A stretch of 64,000 bases of DNA. Origin: Cycas panzhihuaensis (Eukaryota > Cycadophyta). The position numbers and the translations under genes were made by a program. The DNA lies in the NCBI GenBank assembly GCA_023213395.1, contig CM041465.1, positions 137,337,741 through 137,401,740 on the forward strand, written 5' to 3'. Position 1 is the stretch's first letter. Every line of letters starts with the position of its first letter. Shown here piece by piece: positions 10,399 through 22,499 of this stretch. The notes under the pieces are model-generated. The model made no database searches, was not told the origin of the DNA, and worked only from the letters and a program-made list of their open reading frames with translations.

Positions 10399-11470
10399 TT
10401 AGTAGTCCACCCCATGGATGACCACGCTTCGAGAAGATGAGGGGAGAGGAGTAAAAGGAGGCGATGGGATCGACCCACCCCCACCATTAGATATACCTAA
10501 GGGATTTTTAGAAGAGTCAAGGGGTCCTCTTGTGAGAAACAATAAGAAGCTCCCTCGCTTCATCGCCTGAGAGGGCAACAAAGTAGAAGATAGAGTGATA
10601 TGGGGGATTGCATGATTGGTAGGAGCGATGATATGTGATCCAAGAGGAAAGTTGGTCTCGCTAATAGGAGAAAGTTCAAGTCTGGACCTAGAACGGATAG
10701 AGTGCCTCCTACTTGCATTTAGGAGGGATATGGGATGAGGAAGGTCCTCATCCTTGCCATTGGATTCGTTGTCACTAAGCACGGCGAGATACCCATAGCT
10801 CCCTACGCCAATAGAGACGAAGTAGATGAGATTTAAGGAAGAAGAGGAGGGACCTTCTCCCAAGTTAGATGAGCCAGGAATATCGATAGAGCAAGCGGAA
10901 CTGTGGGCAAATAGATCCTTATCGCCTTTTGCCTTATCGCAAGCTGCTTGACGAGGTTGGCGGGTTTGTTTGGTGGGAGGAGGCTCTCGAGAGATAACCT
11001 TAATTTGCCCTTCATGGATGAATTTAAGTCATCCCCAACGAGACGAGCACACAACTCCCATCTGGTTGAGCCATGGGTGTCCCAACAAAAGGTTGTAGTT
11101 GATGTCGACGTCGAGAACGACAATGTCAGTTAGGACTATTTTATCCTTGAGGGTGAGTGGAATGGACACTGATCCTAAGGGTGTCGTTTTGCTACCCTTG
11201 TAACCTTGACACTGCCATGGAACTGGCTCTAGAGCTAATATGCCAAGCTCTTGCATGACATGTAAGGGCATAACATTGATGGAAGAACCATTGTCCACAA
11301 CGGTTCTTCGAAGAGTGTAGTCGGGAGTATCAATAGTTATGGTGAAGGGATAGTGCCATTGGCATTCCCTTTCATCGGTTGGAGGAAGATCCTTGGGGTC
11401 GAAGGAGATGGCAGTTTCGTAGCTTAGAGCAGTGCCTAAAGTGTGAATGGACGCATCACCCAATCCCAAG
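10399..11470 (-). pseudogene. Retropepsin (aspartic protease) and C-terminal tail, unit A
   Basis: The protease domain (11469 to about 11029) reads SFDPKDLPP, ITIDTPDYTLRRT, VVDNGSSINVMPL with the catalytic D-N-G-S-S motif, then YNLLLGHPWLNQMG. This is the usual order for the Ty3/gypsy Gag-Pol protease that cuts the polyprotein. A Ser-rich linker follows (GVGSYGYLAVLSDNES and neighbours). The reading stops at VIHGVDY with TAA at 10401-10399, exactly where element B continues to FEDDEAL. The linker is frameshifted between about 11029 and 10863. No RT follows, so this is a gag-pro element and not a normal truncated pol. Confidence 0.8.
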
Positions 11471-11743
11471 GCTTCTAAGAGAACTTACACTGTTCAGGAC
11501 AGCTCCTCAAGACGTCCATTATGGACATCCCCGCGGCCATAGTGTGAAGCTCATCGACAACAAAGAAGCACTTCCCCTTCACCGTAGGTTGGGGAAGGGC
11601 CCTTCAAAAGTCGCAATGACCGAGGCACACAGGAATAGTCTTGGGGAGCACAGGGACTTCCAGAGGAGGGATTTTTAGAAGGGAATCAAGGTGAGGTATG
11701 GAGGAAGAGGCGTCGTTTGCCTCTTTAGCCACTTGAGACTAGG

Positions 11744-13817
11744 TTAAGGCGTATAATGGCGTGGTCTCAAGCATCGAAATGACTCTCTTTCCCTTGTCTC
11801 TGGATCGAGAGAATGAAGGAGTGTGACAATCAGAGGAACCATAAGGAGAGGATAAATCCCTTGTACCCTTCCCTTTGGCTTGCAAAGGGCGAGGGTTTGG
11901 GGACCTCCCTCTATTTTGGTTACCCTTTTGTTGGTTATTGCGATCACGTTCCCATGTTTAGGGAAAAGATCCTTATGGATGGACTGGTCTACGTTTGGCC
12001 TAAATGCCCGTTTGGGAGAAGAATCACGTTGCGGGGTGGCTCTAGGGTGCTGGGCCCGGCATTGTGAATCTTCATAGAAATACTCTCCATGGATGGAACA
12101 CAATTTCTTTTCTAAGGAGGAATCGAGCTTTCTCATTTGAAAAGATTAGGTGTTACCCTTGAGGGGAGCAGCTTGAGAGGCCTAGTGAACTGGTTTATGA
12201 GAGGTGGGGGATGAAGGGGCTTGGAGTTTAAGCTCCTTCATGGTACGTTCGAATGAGCGTATAGTGGAGGTGAGAGGATCCAAGGTCTTCTCTATTGGAT
12301 GGGAAGAAGACCTGGCTGGCTATTGGACTTTAGTCTCACAGAGTGGTGGAGGTGCCTCATGCCGTTGTGAGGGCTTGAGAGGCTTCTTGAGACCCGCTTG
12401 GATCTCAATAGCCTCGAGCGCCAAGCACTTGGCTATGGTGGAGTCGCACGTTATTGCCCCCATTTTAAGGACTTCAACGTAGACTTCTAGGCGAAGGGTG
12501 TTGATAAAGAGGTCTTGCTTCAGCTCCTTAGGTAAGGTTGCCTTGGTGGAGTGAAGCAGGTCATGGAAGCGTCTCACAAAGTCACGATTCATCTCATCAT
12601 GACCTTATTTAAGAGATAGAAGGGATTTCATTCGGCTCTGGAAAGGATGAGCTATATCAAAATAATTAATGAATTCATCCACGAGTTGTTGGAATGAAAA
12701 GATAGAATGTGTTGGCAGGTGATAGAACCACTTAAGGGCATTACCTTGAAGAGATTGTGGGAAGAGTTTCATAAGGATATGGTCATAAGCCCAATAATCG
12801 ATACATGCAATAGAAAAGCTATGGACATGCTCCGTTGGGTCTTGCGATGAGGTTCCATCAAATTTGAGAACCTTGAGAGGGTGAGGCAGTAAGTTGGTCC
12901 TTAGCACCTCAATAGATAGGGGTGTCGATCTATAGTCCATAAAGGGGCGTGCCCTTGATTGGACCATAGGATCGATGAGAGATGGAAGAGGAGGTAGACA
13001 AGGTTGCCCAAATCCTCCTTGGGGAATTTGATTCGAAAGGGGATATTGGCCTCCTCTGGTTTAATGAGAAGACACTAGTCCCACATTCGAAGGAATATAC
13101 ATAGGAGCAGATGGGGGTGAAGGACCCATCCCTCCTTGAGGAAATATCCCTTGTTGGAAAGGAGCCTGAGAGAAGGTACCTTGGGAGAGAACTTTCCCTC
13201 CTTGCAAAGGTGCAACATGAGGTGTAACATGGGAGGATGGAAAAGAGGGGTGTAGAATTGGGGTTTTTCCTATATGGGCTGCCTGTGGGTGGTGTGACTC
13301 TATATGGGTGCAAAGGGTCCACCCCATAAGCTGAAAGGGAGCTTCCCTTGCTGTGCTCCTACGGTTCAGAGATGTAACCTGGGGGCACGTAAAGGGAAGG
13401 ATCCCTAGGTTGAACTTGGGAGTATGTGGAGACGGCCCCCACATGGCTAGAAGTAGGGGTGCATGCAGGTCCCTTAGATCCAATAGGTGGCGAATATACT
13501 ATAGTCGGCAGAGGTGTAGTCGTTTGACTAGAAGGGGGCATGCTCAACCCAAGTTGGGAAGAGGATATGCCTTGGGTGGTCCTCAAGGATCATGGACTAT
13601 GAGGAGAGGAAGATGAGGCAAAAGATAAACCCATCGTAGGTAGAGGAGTTAAACAGGATGGACGAGGTAAGGCAGATGTAGAGGAAGGAGGCGCAACGCT
13701 TCGCAAGATGCTCTCAAACCACTTGGGATGTGGTTGGAGGCGAGGACCAACCACATAGTGTATATAATCACATCCATTCAATGGGATGGATGTGAGAACC
13801 AAGTTAGTGAATTCCAA
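11744..13817 (-). pseudogene. Gag of unit A
   Basis: Read from 13817 downwards: a foreign-looking start (MEFTNLVLTSIP), a Pro/Ser/Gln-rich N-terminal region, then the retrotransposon Gag core (about 12967-12320) with FVNYFDIA/FINYFDIA-type, MNRDFVRRFHDLLHSTKA and LPKELKQDLF blocks. A zinc-binding remnant CSIHGEYFYEDSQC follows near 12110. Gag forms the virus-like particle and binds the RNA. Compared with unit C, codon CAA has become TAA at about 12605-12607, a nonsense change. Further frame breaks lie around 13060 and 12200. The second His of the C-x2-H-x4-H-x4-C pattern seen in element B is Tyr here. Confidence 0.8.
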
Positions 13818-13920
13818 CGGTTCCTAATATGTCTTGTTGACGGTCGACCAAGATGGACCTTATATGATGTAATTTTAACTATTGTCTAATGAAATAAAAA
13901 GAGTTATGTGAATAATTGTG

Positions 13921-14439
13921 TGTACTTATTATGGAATGCACGTGAATTGTGGACTTATATGGATGATTAACTAAGGAATATGTATGTTGACCACACACGC
14001 ACACACCTAGACTATAGTGGAAAAGCCTTGACAAGTGAAGAAGCTGAGGGAAGTAGATTTCTTAGTCAAGGCTTATACTGAACATGTCTGTTGTAATTGA
14101 GTGAGATGAAGTGATCATATTCCAAGTGTTCTTATATTGCTCTATGAGGTTTGTTTTTAGGGAATGTTAATTGTTGCCCATTGCCTTCTTGCATGTTCTT
14201 TTCTACCAATGGAACCATTGAAGTTCCTTATCACATAAAGGGAGAGATGCTATTAAGACTTGCTCTTGATCGTGTAGGGTGTATGCTGAGTAGATTTCCA
14301 CCTAGAGTATCCAACTGTGAATATCTCTTGATTTGTTAGGACCATTTAAGAAAAAAAAAAAATTGTCCCTTTGATGCCATTTTTTGGTTCAAAATCCCTT
14401 TGATTTCTTTGCTAGTGGTCCCTTTGGTTCTTTTGTTCA
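13921..14439. other. Unassigned junction sequence
   Basis: No supported gene. A 62-codon ORF at 14151-14339 has no recognised motif. A poly(A)-like run is at 14350-14361. The near-identity with unit C can be followed to about 13920, where unit C reaches the window end, so this may still be part of the duplicated unit. Confidence 0.4.
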
Positions 14440-15300
14440 TAGAATTCTTCTTCAAACTCCCAACAATCTTTGTGTTTCTGAGATTTATCTTGTCTTCAAG
14501 TTTCTCCTTCTTCTTTAATCTTGTCCAACCTCTTGAGTATGCTGTTCAGTGAATTCTTGAGGTCATTTAGGGTTCCTTCTAAATGTGTGTCCATGCTTTA
14601 TATCTTATCATTCAGTTGGTTGACCCTTTTATCTATGTCTCCTATTGTTACTAACAGGGTATTCACCATCTTGTTTTGTTAAAGAGTCCTTCCTGACCTT
14701 AGTTCCATTTGAAAGGAAGTTGGGTAAGGAAAGAAAGGGAGGATAGCATTTCCTTATTTTCACTTTGACTTCCTTTGTTATAATAAAGTTGAATCTCCTT
14801 CAGAATGGCTTCTAACAAACCTCTAATACCGCTTGTAGCAATGCCATAAACCAAATTTATCGAAAACTAGGAAAATAGTGTGTAATATACATAAAGAATG
14901 CAAGCCATCTAATATTTGATATCACAAGAGAGTACTTAACCAGAATAGATAAATTAAGCTTTTAATATCAATTTCGAATATAATAAATGCTATGTACAAC
15001 TTACAGAAAAAATCACCAGATTCTATCTTTCTCTTCAAGGCAAGGTTCCCTCCCAAATTGTAGCCCTAAAGGCCAAAAATACAGCAACCACTATTGACTT
15101 TGGATGCCCTAGGAAGAGGCCCAAGATCCTTATAAATAGGCGGCACAAATGGCGCTAAGTAACTCGACCAAAAGGAGGATGGAAGTAAGCTAGAATAATC
15201 ATTCAAAGTTGGTTAGAATACATTTTGAAGTTGGCCAGAAATTAAGGTAATTCCTACTCACTTTAAGTCGGACAAACAACTCTTTAGAAGTTGACTAGAT
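14440..15300 (-). mobile_element. 5' end of a minus-strand LTR element (gag N-terminus plus LTR)
   Basis: The minus strand of about 14800-14440 reads a charged coiled-coil-like segment (DIDKRVNQLNDKI, THLEGTLNDLKNSLNSILKRL), as at the N-terminus of many gypsy Gag proteins. A degenerate primer-like site (cctctaataccg on plus, 14820-14831) is followed by tgtagcaatgcc at 14834, the inferred LTR end. The LTR shares a block (15078-15140) with the LTR at 24771-24832, so both belong to one family. The outer end is uncertain. Confidence 0.45.
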
Positions 15301-15674
15301 AGGAGGAAAGGAATGCTACATAGGTCTTCATTATATCCATAGCCTCTCATCATTCGCTAATGAGCTTATATAGAGTGAAACATGTTCTAATTACACAATA
15401 TACAATTTGAGTTGTTAATGGAAGACTCTTTTGCTATGTTCTATTAAATCTCTCGTGTGCTTTATTGCATCTACTGTTTGCTCACTTTATTAAATATTTT
15501 GCTTGCACTTTTCCTCTAAGTAATATATATTGCTCATTATATTTTCCTCTCCTAAACAAGATGTTCTATTTGAGTCTAAGCTATCATAAACCAACACAAC
15601 AAGATCTTTCAAGACATTCCAAAAGGGCAATAGAGTTAATGAGCATGCAATCTGATTAATACTAGGAGTTGCAC

Positions 15675-18345
15675 TAGTCAACATCGACCTTCTGAGACAC
15701 CCACACCACTTCAAGAAGGAAATACAACAAATCGCCAAGAATTTGTTACAACAAGGAGCTATTGTGGCCAATTCCAGTCCTTTTCTATCACCAGTTATTT
15801 TGATCAAAAAGAAGGATGGGTCGCATCGGATGTGTGCTCATTATCTTGCTCTCAACAAGTTAACAATCAAGAATAGGTGTCCAATGCTATGGATTGACGT
15901 TTTGTGAGATGAACTACATGGTGCTAAGAACATCTCTAGGATTGATCTTACTTCAAAGACATGCATAAAACAACTTTATAGACACATCAAGGCTTATTTG
16001 AGTTTTGGGTGATACCATTTGGGCTGGTTAATGAATCAATAACATTCCAATGCACCATGAACATGGTGGTTAAACCATTTATCAAGAAACTTGCCCTACT
16101 ATTCTTCAATGACATTTTGATTTATAGCCAAACATTAGACAAATACTTGGAGCATTTGTAGGAAGTTTTGCAAGTCTTGGAAGAAAACCAATTCTTCACA
16201 AATAAATCCAAATCCACCTTTGGACAAATAGAACTAGAATATTTGGGGCATATCATCACCCAAGGCAGTAAAGAAGGATCCTAAAAAAAGTCCAAGCCAT
16301 CGTGAATTTGCCCACGTCAAATATTATCGCAAGTGCCAGATATTTTTTGGGGGCAGTTGGATTTTTGTGACACTTCATAAAAGGATATGCAATCATAATA
16401 GCACCATTAATGAGTCTCACAAAGAAGGGAGCTTTCATATGGCACCAACCAGTAGAACAAGCTTTCCAAGGATTGAAGAATGCCATGCTCACTACCCTGT
16501 TTTAGCTACACAAGACATAAGAGAACCGTTTGTTTTGGAATGTGATGCTTAAGGAGTTGGATTAGAAGCAATTTTGCTTTAGAACAAGCAACCCATAGCT
16601 TACGAAAGTCAGAGACTAAATTCAAGAAAACAACTAAAACATATTTACAACAAGGAAATGCTTACAATTATGCATGCCATCCACCAATGGCAACAATACT
16701 TAGTAAGGAGCAAATTCTTCATCAAGACTAATCATGACAGACTTAAGTATTTCTTGAATCAAAGGGTTTTATCAAACAAGTAACAAAAATGGGTAAGCAA
16801 ATTGGAAGTTTTCGACTTTGGTATCATCTACAAGAAAGGGAAAGAGAATGTGGTGGTAGATCCATTAACTAGGAATCCAAAGCAACCCACCCTTTGGGCA
16901 ATTTCAATGGCCACACATAGTTGAAAACATGAGTTGGTACAAGAATACGAGAAAGATCGAGGGCACAACATATACTCTAAAAAATCCAGGCAAGAACACA
17001 AACGAAATCTGATTATGGGTGATTTAATTTTGCATAGGGAAGAGCTTTGTCCCTCATACACCAACACTCGAGGAGAAGTTCATCCAAGAAGTTCATGTGA
17101 CACCATTATTAGGACATAGGGATCGACAAAATCTATTTCCAAGTCCATAATATATTTTTCTTGAAAAGTTTGAAAGTAGATGTCTACAAGTTTGTATTAG
17201 AATGCGACACTTGTCAAAGAACAATAGGGAAAATATTAGAATTCTAAGATCACTTTACAGTTATATATACTAGAACAAAAATGGGAGGAAATATCAATGG
17301 ATTTTATAAGAAGTCTATTGAGATAAGGAAGTAAGGACTTGTTATTTATAGTAGTGGATCAATTAGCTAAGTATACACACTTTAGAGGTACTCAGTCCAT
17401 AGTTAAGGCTAGTCAGATTGTCAATCTATTTATTAAAGAATTTTGCGGACTACAGGGTTTTCCTAAAGTGATAGTAAGTGATCTAATCTAAAATTCATGA
17501 ACAACTTTTGACATGAGATGTTCCACCAAGGAGGTACTAAGCTCACAATGAGCATAGCCTATCATCCACAAATAGAATCAGTGAATAAATGTTTGGAAGG
17601 CTATCTTCAGAACTTTTCACCTAATAAGCAACAACATTAGCATAAGTGGTTATATCCAAGCGAATGGTGGTACAATACCACCTATCACACCTTGGTCAAG
17701 ATGACTCTTTTAGGCATTATATGGTTATGAACCCCTATCTCTCCTCCCATGGGCCAATAACTCCTTGTACTTATTGTATAGGACCAACAACAATAGTTGG
17801 CTTAGATAGTACAAATTTTGAAGGACTATTTCAACTTAGCAAGGAACCATATGCAATAAAAAGTTGATTTGCATAGATTAGAAAGGTTGTTTGACAAAGG
17901 AGGTGGTTTTTTTTTAATGCTTCAACTATATAAACAATTTACGCTAAAGCAGGCAAGGAGGTTTAAATTGTGGCCACAATTTTATGGGCCTTATTAGATC
18001 TTGGAGAACGTACAAGAGGTAGCCTACCAACTTGATCTACTACTTAACAACAAAGTGCACAATGTATTGCACGTCTCTTGTGACAATACTTCCCATGATA
18101 ATCAAGACAATACTTCCCATATTAGACGAAGAAGGATAGTTTACTATAGAACCTGAAGCCATTATCCATATTCAAACTAAGCAGCTTTGCTCTAAGAAGA
18201 TTTGTGAGTATTTGATCAGGTGGAGAGGCCTCAACAAGGAAGATGCCATGGGAATCGAGCATGGTGCCAACAACATTCTCACATTTCCATGTTTTGAAGG
18301 CAAAACATGTTTTCAACAGGGAGAACTTGTAGCATTTCTTTTGAA
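15675..18345 (+). pseudogene. Ty3/gypsy chromovirus-like pol, heavily decayed
   Basis: Ordered motifs on the plus strand: RT (FKKEIQQIAKNLLQQGAIV, ILIKKKDGSHRM, LFFNDILIYS near 16100, LEYLGHIIT near 16235); RNase H (FVLECDA, QPIAYESQRLNSRKQ, TNHDRLKYFLNQR); integrase (LILHREELC, RSIVKASQIVNLFIKEF-type core around 17400, and a YHPQ-like block near 17565); and a terminal piece (ICEYLIRWRGLNKEDA, 18200-18245) like a chromodomain. Many in-frame stops and shifts are present. The catalytic FxDD box reads F-N-D, with Asp changed to Asn at 16108-16110. Gag and protease are not recognisable upstream. It is followed by a polypurine tract and LTR start at 18554-18565. Confidence 0.8.
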
Positions 18346-18553
18346 TGCATAACTAGGCTCTACTCTTAATATTTTGTTCTTTATTTTCTCTCTTAATTTT
18401 GGTTGGATGCCTTTCTCAAAACCAACTTCTATTTTTAAATTTTACTTCACCTTTATATGGGGCATCCTATCCCTATTGTAAGGCATCATTAGAAGATTAT
18501 CCAATTTGCTATTTTAGCCCTACACAGGATTTGTTTTGGGAGGACACCCCATG

Positions 18554-18800
18554 TTAAAAGGGGATGTATTGTGGTGTTCAATAATTGTAAGTTTTGGACA
18601 TTTTATAAATAATATTGAACTGTTATTATTGTCTTTGTGATTAGTATTTTTAATTAATCTTTGAGATTTGGTTATTTTACTTTAGCAATTGTCATCATAT
18701 CACATGGTATATTTGGATTTGCTTTGCTAAATAGCATAGATCTGTGTGTTTTCAATTGTTTTTCATATGAATGCCCACTATGATTCCTATAGATTGCCTT
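18554..18800 (+). repeat. Polypurine tract and 3' LTR start of the chromovirus-like element
   Basis: The tract ttaaaagggga (18554-18564) is followed by tgtattgtggtgttc, a normal LTR start. The LTR end is not defined; copia Gag-like reading starts by about 18840. A matching 5' LTR was not found upstream of 15675. Confidence 0.55.
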
Positions 18801-19247
18801 TGTGTTAAAGAGTTTGCCTTAATCATATGAGAAGTTTGTCATAGTTTGACAATAGTTGAGAAACTCGCACAATCACTTTTAATGAACTTGAGGGTTTGCT
18901 ATTACAACAAGAGTAGTTGTTGAAAGAAAGTAATAAAGGCAAAACATTTGGTGCATATGCAATAAAGTACAAAGGGCATAAGCTCTTTATTTAGAAGAAG
19001 AATGTTGCTCCCAAGGAACATAATGCTTAGAAGAAGGGTCTTAAGTTCTTTAAAGGGCTAGGTAAATCAAGAGTATGTTATTACTATGATAGACCTAGGC
19101 ACTTTAAAAAGGCATAGAAAGTTGTAATATGATTAATAGAAATAGTATGATTAGTTGAAATAGCAAAAGAAACAACGATTTGGTTCTTTTTTTGGTCATT
19201 CTTCAAGTAAGGATGAAAAGGAATGACTCTTCATACCAATTTAATAG

Positions 19248-19864
19248 TTGAGGTATAATTTTGATGAAGCTTGTTATATTGATTCAAGTGTTGCTAGACA
19301 CATGGCATACAAGTTAGAATGGTTTAGACATGTGTGGGAGGCTAAAAGTCAATTTGTTATACTTGGTGACGACTCCATACTACAAGCTGAAGGAATTGGC
19401 TTGGTCTTTATAATTACACCAAGTGGTGAGAGTACTTACATCAATGACATTTTGTGTGTACCTAGACTAATGAAGGATATGATCTTTATTAGTCAAATTA
19501 AGAAAAATAACATGAGTGTTCATTTTGAACATGGCAAATATATAATCAAAGATAGTAATGGAAAAGTCGTAGCAATAGGTATAGAAGAAGATGGCCTTTA
19601 TAAGTCGAAAGGCAGAAATGTAAATCAAAGAGCATTTACTACTAATATAACTCAGAAGAATCATTCACGGCTTGGATGCATGGGACATTTGAATTAGTCT
19701 TGTATTTGGTTGATGCTTAAATTGAATATGGTACATGGCTTACCAAGACTTGAAATAGAAAATTATCTATGTGAACCATGTATAATGATCAAGGAACATC
19801 AAGAGAAATTTGAAAGAGGTAAAGCCTTAAGAGCAAAGAAATTGGACTTATGTCCACTATGATA
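19248..19864 (+). pseudogene. CP1 protease and pre-integrase
   Basis: The longest intact CP1 reading (149 codons) has YIDSSVARHM, the copia protease site with Ser in place of the usual Gly after D-S (Asp at 19281). It continues with FVILGDDSILQAEGIG and SRLGCMGHLN from the pre-integrase domain. After a stop it continues with NYLCEPCIMIKEHQ (zinc-site remnant) to VHYDI at the TRIM border. The copia protease needs D-S/T-G, so this copy would be inactive. Confidence 0.8.
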
Positions 19865-19865
19865 T

Positions 19866-20649
19866 TGTTATTTATTAGATTGGTTAAGTGTTAACCACAT
19901 ACTTACATTAATGTAAATGTGGTTAATTAGTGAGTTGATTAGTTGAATGGCCACGATTAACGAAGAGTTGCATCTCTTTAGATGGACGTACCATACAAGT
20001 TTGTATATATATACCAACCCTTAGATTGGATGTATCATCTCATTATAGTGCAATCAACGTAATGATTGATTTGGCTTAGTGGGCTTTTTCACGAAGCGGT
20101 TTTCAACATAAATCTAGTGTACTATTCTTTGTTGTTTGATGCTTGTTATGTATGTTGAAGATTTGGATGTATGTTGTGCATGTTAAACCATTCACAATCT
20201 TAACATGGTATCAGAGCAAGCATCAAACAATAAAGAATAGTACAAGATATACCTAGGAAAACTCTTTTGGAAAATCGCCTTCGCTTGGAGATTTCTAATT
20301 GAAGCCTAATTCCTTACATTTCCATTAAAGGGGATGCTAGAGTGGTTAAGTGTTAACCATATAGTTAATTAATGTAAATGTGGTTAATGAATGAGTTGAT
20401 TAGTTGAATAGCCATGATTAACAAAGAGTCACATTTCTTTATATGGATGTACCATATGGGTTTATATATATTCCAAGCCCTAGGTTGGACTGTAATGAAT
20501 GTAATGATTGATTTGGCCTGGTGGGTTTCTTTCTCAAGAGGGTTTTTCTACATATATTCAGTGTATCATTCTTTGTTATTTGATGCTTGTTGTGTATGCT
20601 AAAGATCTGGATGTATGTTGTGCATGTTAAACCATTTACAATCTTGGCA
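19866..20649 (+). mobile_element. TRIM (terminal-repeat retrotransposon in miniature)
   Basis: Two direct terminal repeats (19866-20205 and 20335-20649) flank only about 130 bp. Repeat 1 is followed at once by tggtatcagagc (20206-20217), an exact tRNA-iMet primer-binding site. Repeat 2 is preceded by attaaagggga (20324-20334), a polypurine tract. Both repeats start TG and end CA; the first has 7 extra bases near its start and a few substitutions. There is no coding capacity, so mobilisation would depend on other elements. It lies inside the CP1 integrase between VHYDI and LTRSLGGAK. A clear 5-bp target duplication is not visible (gatat on the left, tgaac on the right). Confidence 0.88.
20206..20217 (+). 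promoter_or_regulatory. TRIM primer-binding site
   Basis: tggtatcagagc is complementary to the 3' end of initiator tRNA-Met, the standard minus-strand primer of many plant LTR elements, and lies directly after the CA of the left repeat. Confidence 0.9.
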
Positions 20650-20654
20650 TGAAC

Positions 20655-21210
20655 TAATACTAACAAGATCACTTGGAGGTGCAAAATAACTTTTACCTTG
20701 ATGCTTTCTCGAGGAAAGCATGGGTTTATTCCATAATGAGAAGTCACATGCCTTTGATATTTTCAAAGAATTTAAAGAGAAGGCTAAAAATAAAAGTGCA
20801 CAGGTTGAAAATCCTCAGATCTAATAATAGTGGTGAATACACCTCCAAAGAATTTGATCAATGTTGTAAGAATCATGGAATCAAAAAGTAGTTCACAACT
20901 ATATATACACCATAGTAAAATAAAATAGCGGAAGGATGAATATGACTCTTATTGAAAATGCCAAGTTAATATTGAATGCCAAGAGTTTACTAGATTCGAC
21001 AAGAGCTATGATGCAACAATTTACTTGATGAACAAGAGTCCTATAAAGGTTGTTAGGAATGTGATGCTTGAGGAGGCTTGGATAGACAGAAAGCCTACAA
21101 TGAGCCCTCATAGAATCTTTGAGTGTATAGGATGCATACACATTCCAAAGGAGAAACAATAAAAATTTGATTAAGAAAATTTAAATTGCATTTTCGTTTG
21201 GTATAATGAG
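20655..21210 (+). pseudogene. CP1 integrase, right part
   Basis: After the TRIM the reading resumes with LTRSLGGAK, then VYSIMRSH-like and HRLKILRSNNSGEYTSKEFDQCC (the LRSDNGGEY block of the copia integrase core, 20800-20880). Next comes IYLMNKSPIKVV with TMSPHRIFECIGCIH. Stops and frame changes occur throughout. Confidence 0.8.
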
Positions 21211-21589
21211 ATGGGAAAAACTTATTGAGTGTACAGGTGAAAAATCAAAATGGTGCACACAACTTGTGGCGCCATATTTGAAGAAAGTGACAAGGAGAAA
21301 ACCCTAGGTTCATTGCAATTTAGGCAGGAGAAAGGAAAACAAATCAAGAAACAACTATAATTAAGTTTTTTGAGAGAATTTGTCATGTAGGAATCATAAT
21401 CAATCAATGCATTAGTTGATACTATTGATGAAGAGGAGGGATTTGAGGATGTTAAATCTGAAATCATTTTGCCATCAAAGAGGTTGCTCAAATGGTATCT
21501 AAAAATAATTGTTGATGCATAGTCACTTGAGACACAAGGTAAGCAAAAATCCAAGATGAGACCTATATAAGGGTCAATTATGCTCTTAT
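21211..21589. other. CP1 integrase-RT linker
   Basis: This variable region between copia integrase and RT is too decayed for motif assignment on the plus strand. A 110-codon minus-strand ORF (21222-21554) is treated as chance. Confidence 0.5.
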
Positions 21590-22480
21590 GACATAGGTGC
21601 TTAATGCAAAAAAGGCTTCCACTTTTAAGGGGGCAAATTCAGAGAAAAAGTGGAAAGACGTTATAAATGTTGAAATCTGAGCAGTGAGCAAGAATAAAAC
21701 TTGGGATTTAGTATAATTTCTCAAAGGGAAATGTGCAATTGGATGTAGACGAGTTTATATGACCAAATTCATATAAAATGGCTCGATTGAAATATACAAC
21801 TAGATTAGTGGCTAAAGGCTTCAAGTAGAAAGGAGGAGTTGATGATCAGGAGACGTTTGCTCTAGTAGTAAAAATGATGATTATAAGGATCATACTTGCT
21901 TTCACTTCCTAATTTAAATGGAAATTACACTAGTTTGATATGAACAGTATTCTCCTTAATGGAGATTTGAAAGAAGAGGTCTATATGGAGTAGCCACTTG
22001 GATATGCAAAGGAGGGTAAGGGTTATTTGGTATGTTCCCTCTAAAAAAGGCTTTGTATGGCTTAAAGTAGCTTATTAAAGCCTGGTATTTTTAAAATTGA
22101 TGATTGTTTTCATAAGAATGGATTTAAAAATTCGTTAGTTGATTCAAACTTGTATATAAAGGTTCATGATGGAAGATTTGTGACCTCCATGCTCTTGTAT
22201 GCTGGTGATTTAGTCATAACAAGCAATGATACCTCAATTGTAAAAGACTTAAAAGAAGATTTGAAGAACACTTTTAAAATGATTGATCTTCGACTACTCC
22301 ATTATTTCTTCAAATTAGAAGTTTGGTAAAGACCTAGTAGGATATCCATTTTACGTACTAAATACACATGGAAAATTTCAGAAAAATTCAGAATGGAGGA
22401 CTACAAGCCTTCGTTGATCCTAATGGAAGCATGGACAAAGTTATTAGCTTAAGATGAAGGGAAGTAGGTATATGGCAATT
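21590..22480 (+). pseudogene. CP1 reverse transcriptase
   Basis: Recognisable copia RT blocks: EKKWKDVINVEI, SKNKTWDLV, LKGKCAIGCRRVYMTKF, YEQYSP near the MDVKSAFL position, KKALYGLK, and the active-site box Y-A-G-D at 22198-22209 where Y-V-D-D is normal. Loss of the first Asp and many stops make it inactive. RT would copy the element RNA into cDNA. Confidence 0.85.
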
Positions 22481-22499
22481 TGTACAGACAAAAAGTTAA

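Larger units (their letters stand above)
7551..13920 (-). mobile_element. Unit A: gag-protease-only Ty3/gypsy element with 2.8-kb 3' LTR
   Basis: Read on the minus strand, the unit runs gag (13745 to 11744), protease (11470 to 10399), a stop codon, a polypurine tract (10370-10360) and an LTR (10359 to 7551). RT, RNase H and integrase are absent. The same structure recurs in direct orientation as unit C (57671 to the window end), including the foreign 5' join upstream of gag, the missing pol and the copia insert in the LTR. The right end is set by the last shared sequence (at least 13920); a 5' LTR is not visible. The left end at 7551 gives a canonical CA terminus on the minus strand and abuts E1. 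Confidence 0.75.

Noticed and set aside
11379-11678. Plus-strand ORFs over the gag-protease regions (also 11813-12067, 54325-54714, 56631-57005, 61909-62163)
   Set aside because: They are shadows of the minus-strand gag and protease readings, whose motifs are clear.
14255-14275. ttgatcgtgt near 14270 as the right-hand target duplication of unit A (left flank ttgatcg at 7544-7550)
   Set aside because: It is not preceded by a CA LTR end, and a match of this length is expected by chance.
15490-15807. 105-codon minus-strand ORF
   Set aside because: It overlaps the chromovirus-like RT reading on the plus strand, which has many family motifs.
21222-21554. 110-codon minus-strand ORF in CP1
   Set aside because: It lies in the variable integrase-RT linker of a plus-strand copia element and has no motif.
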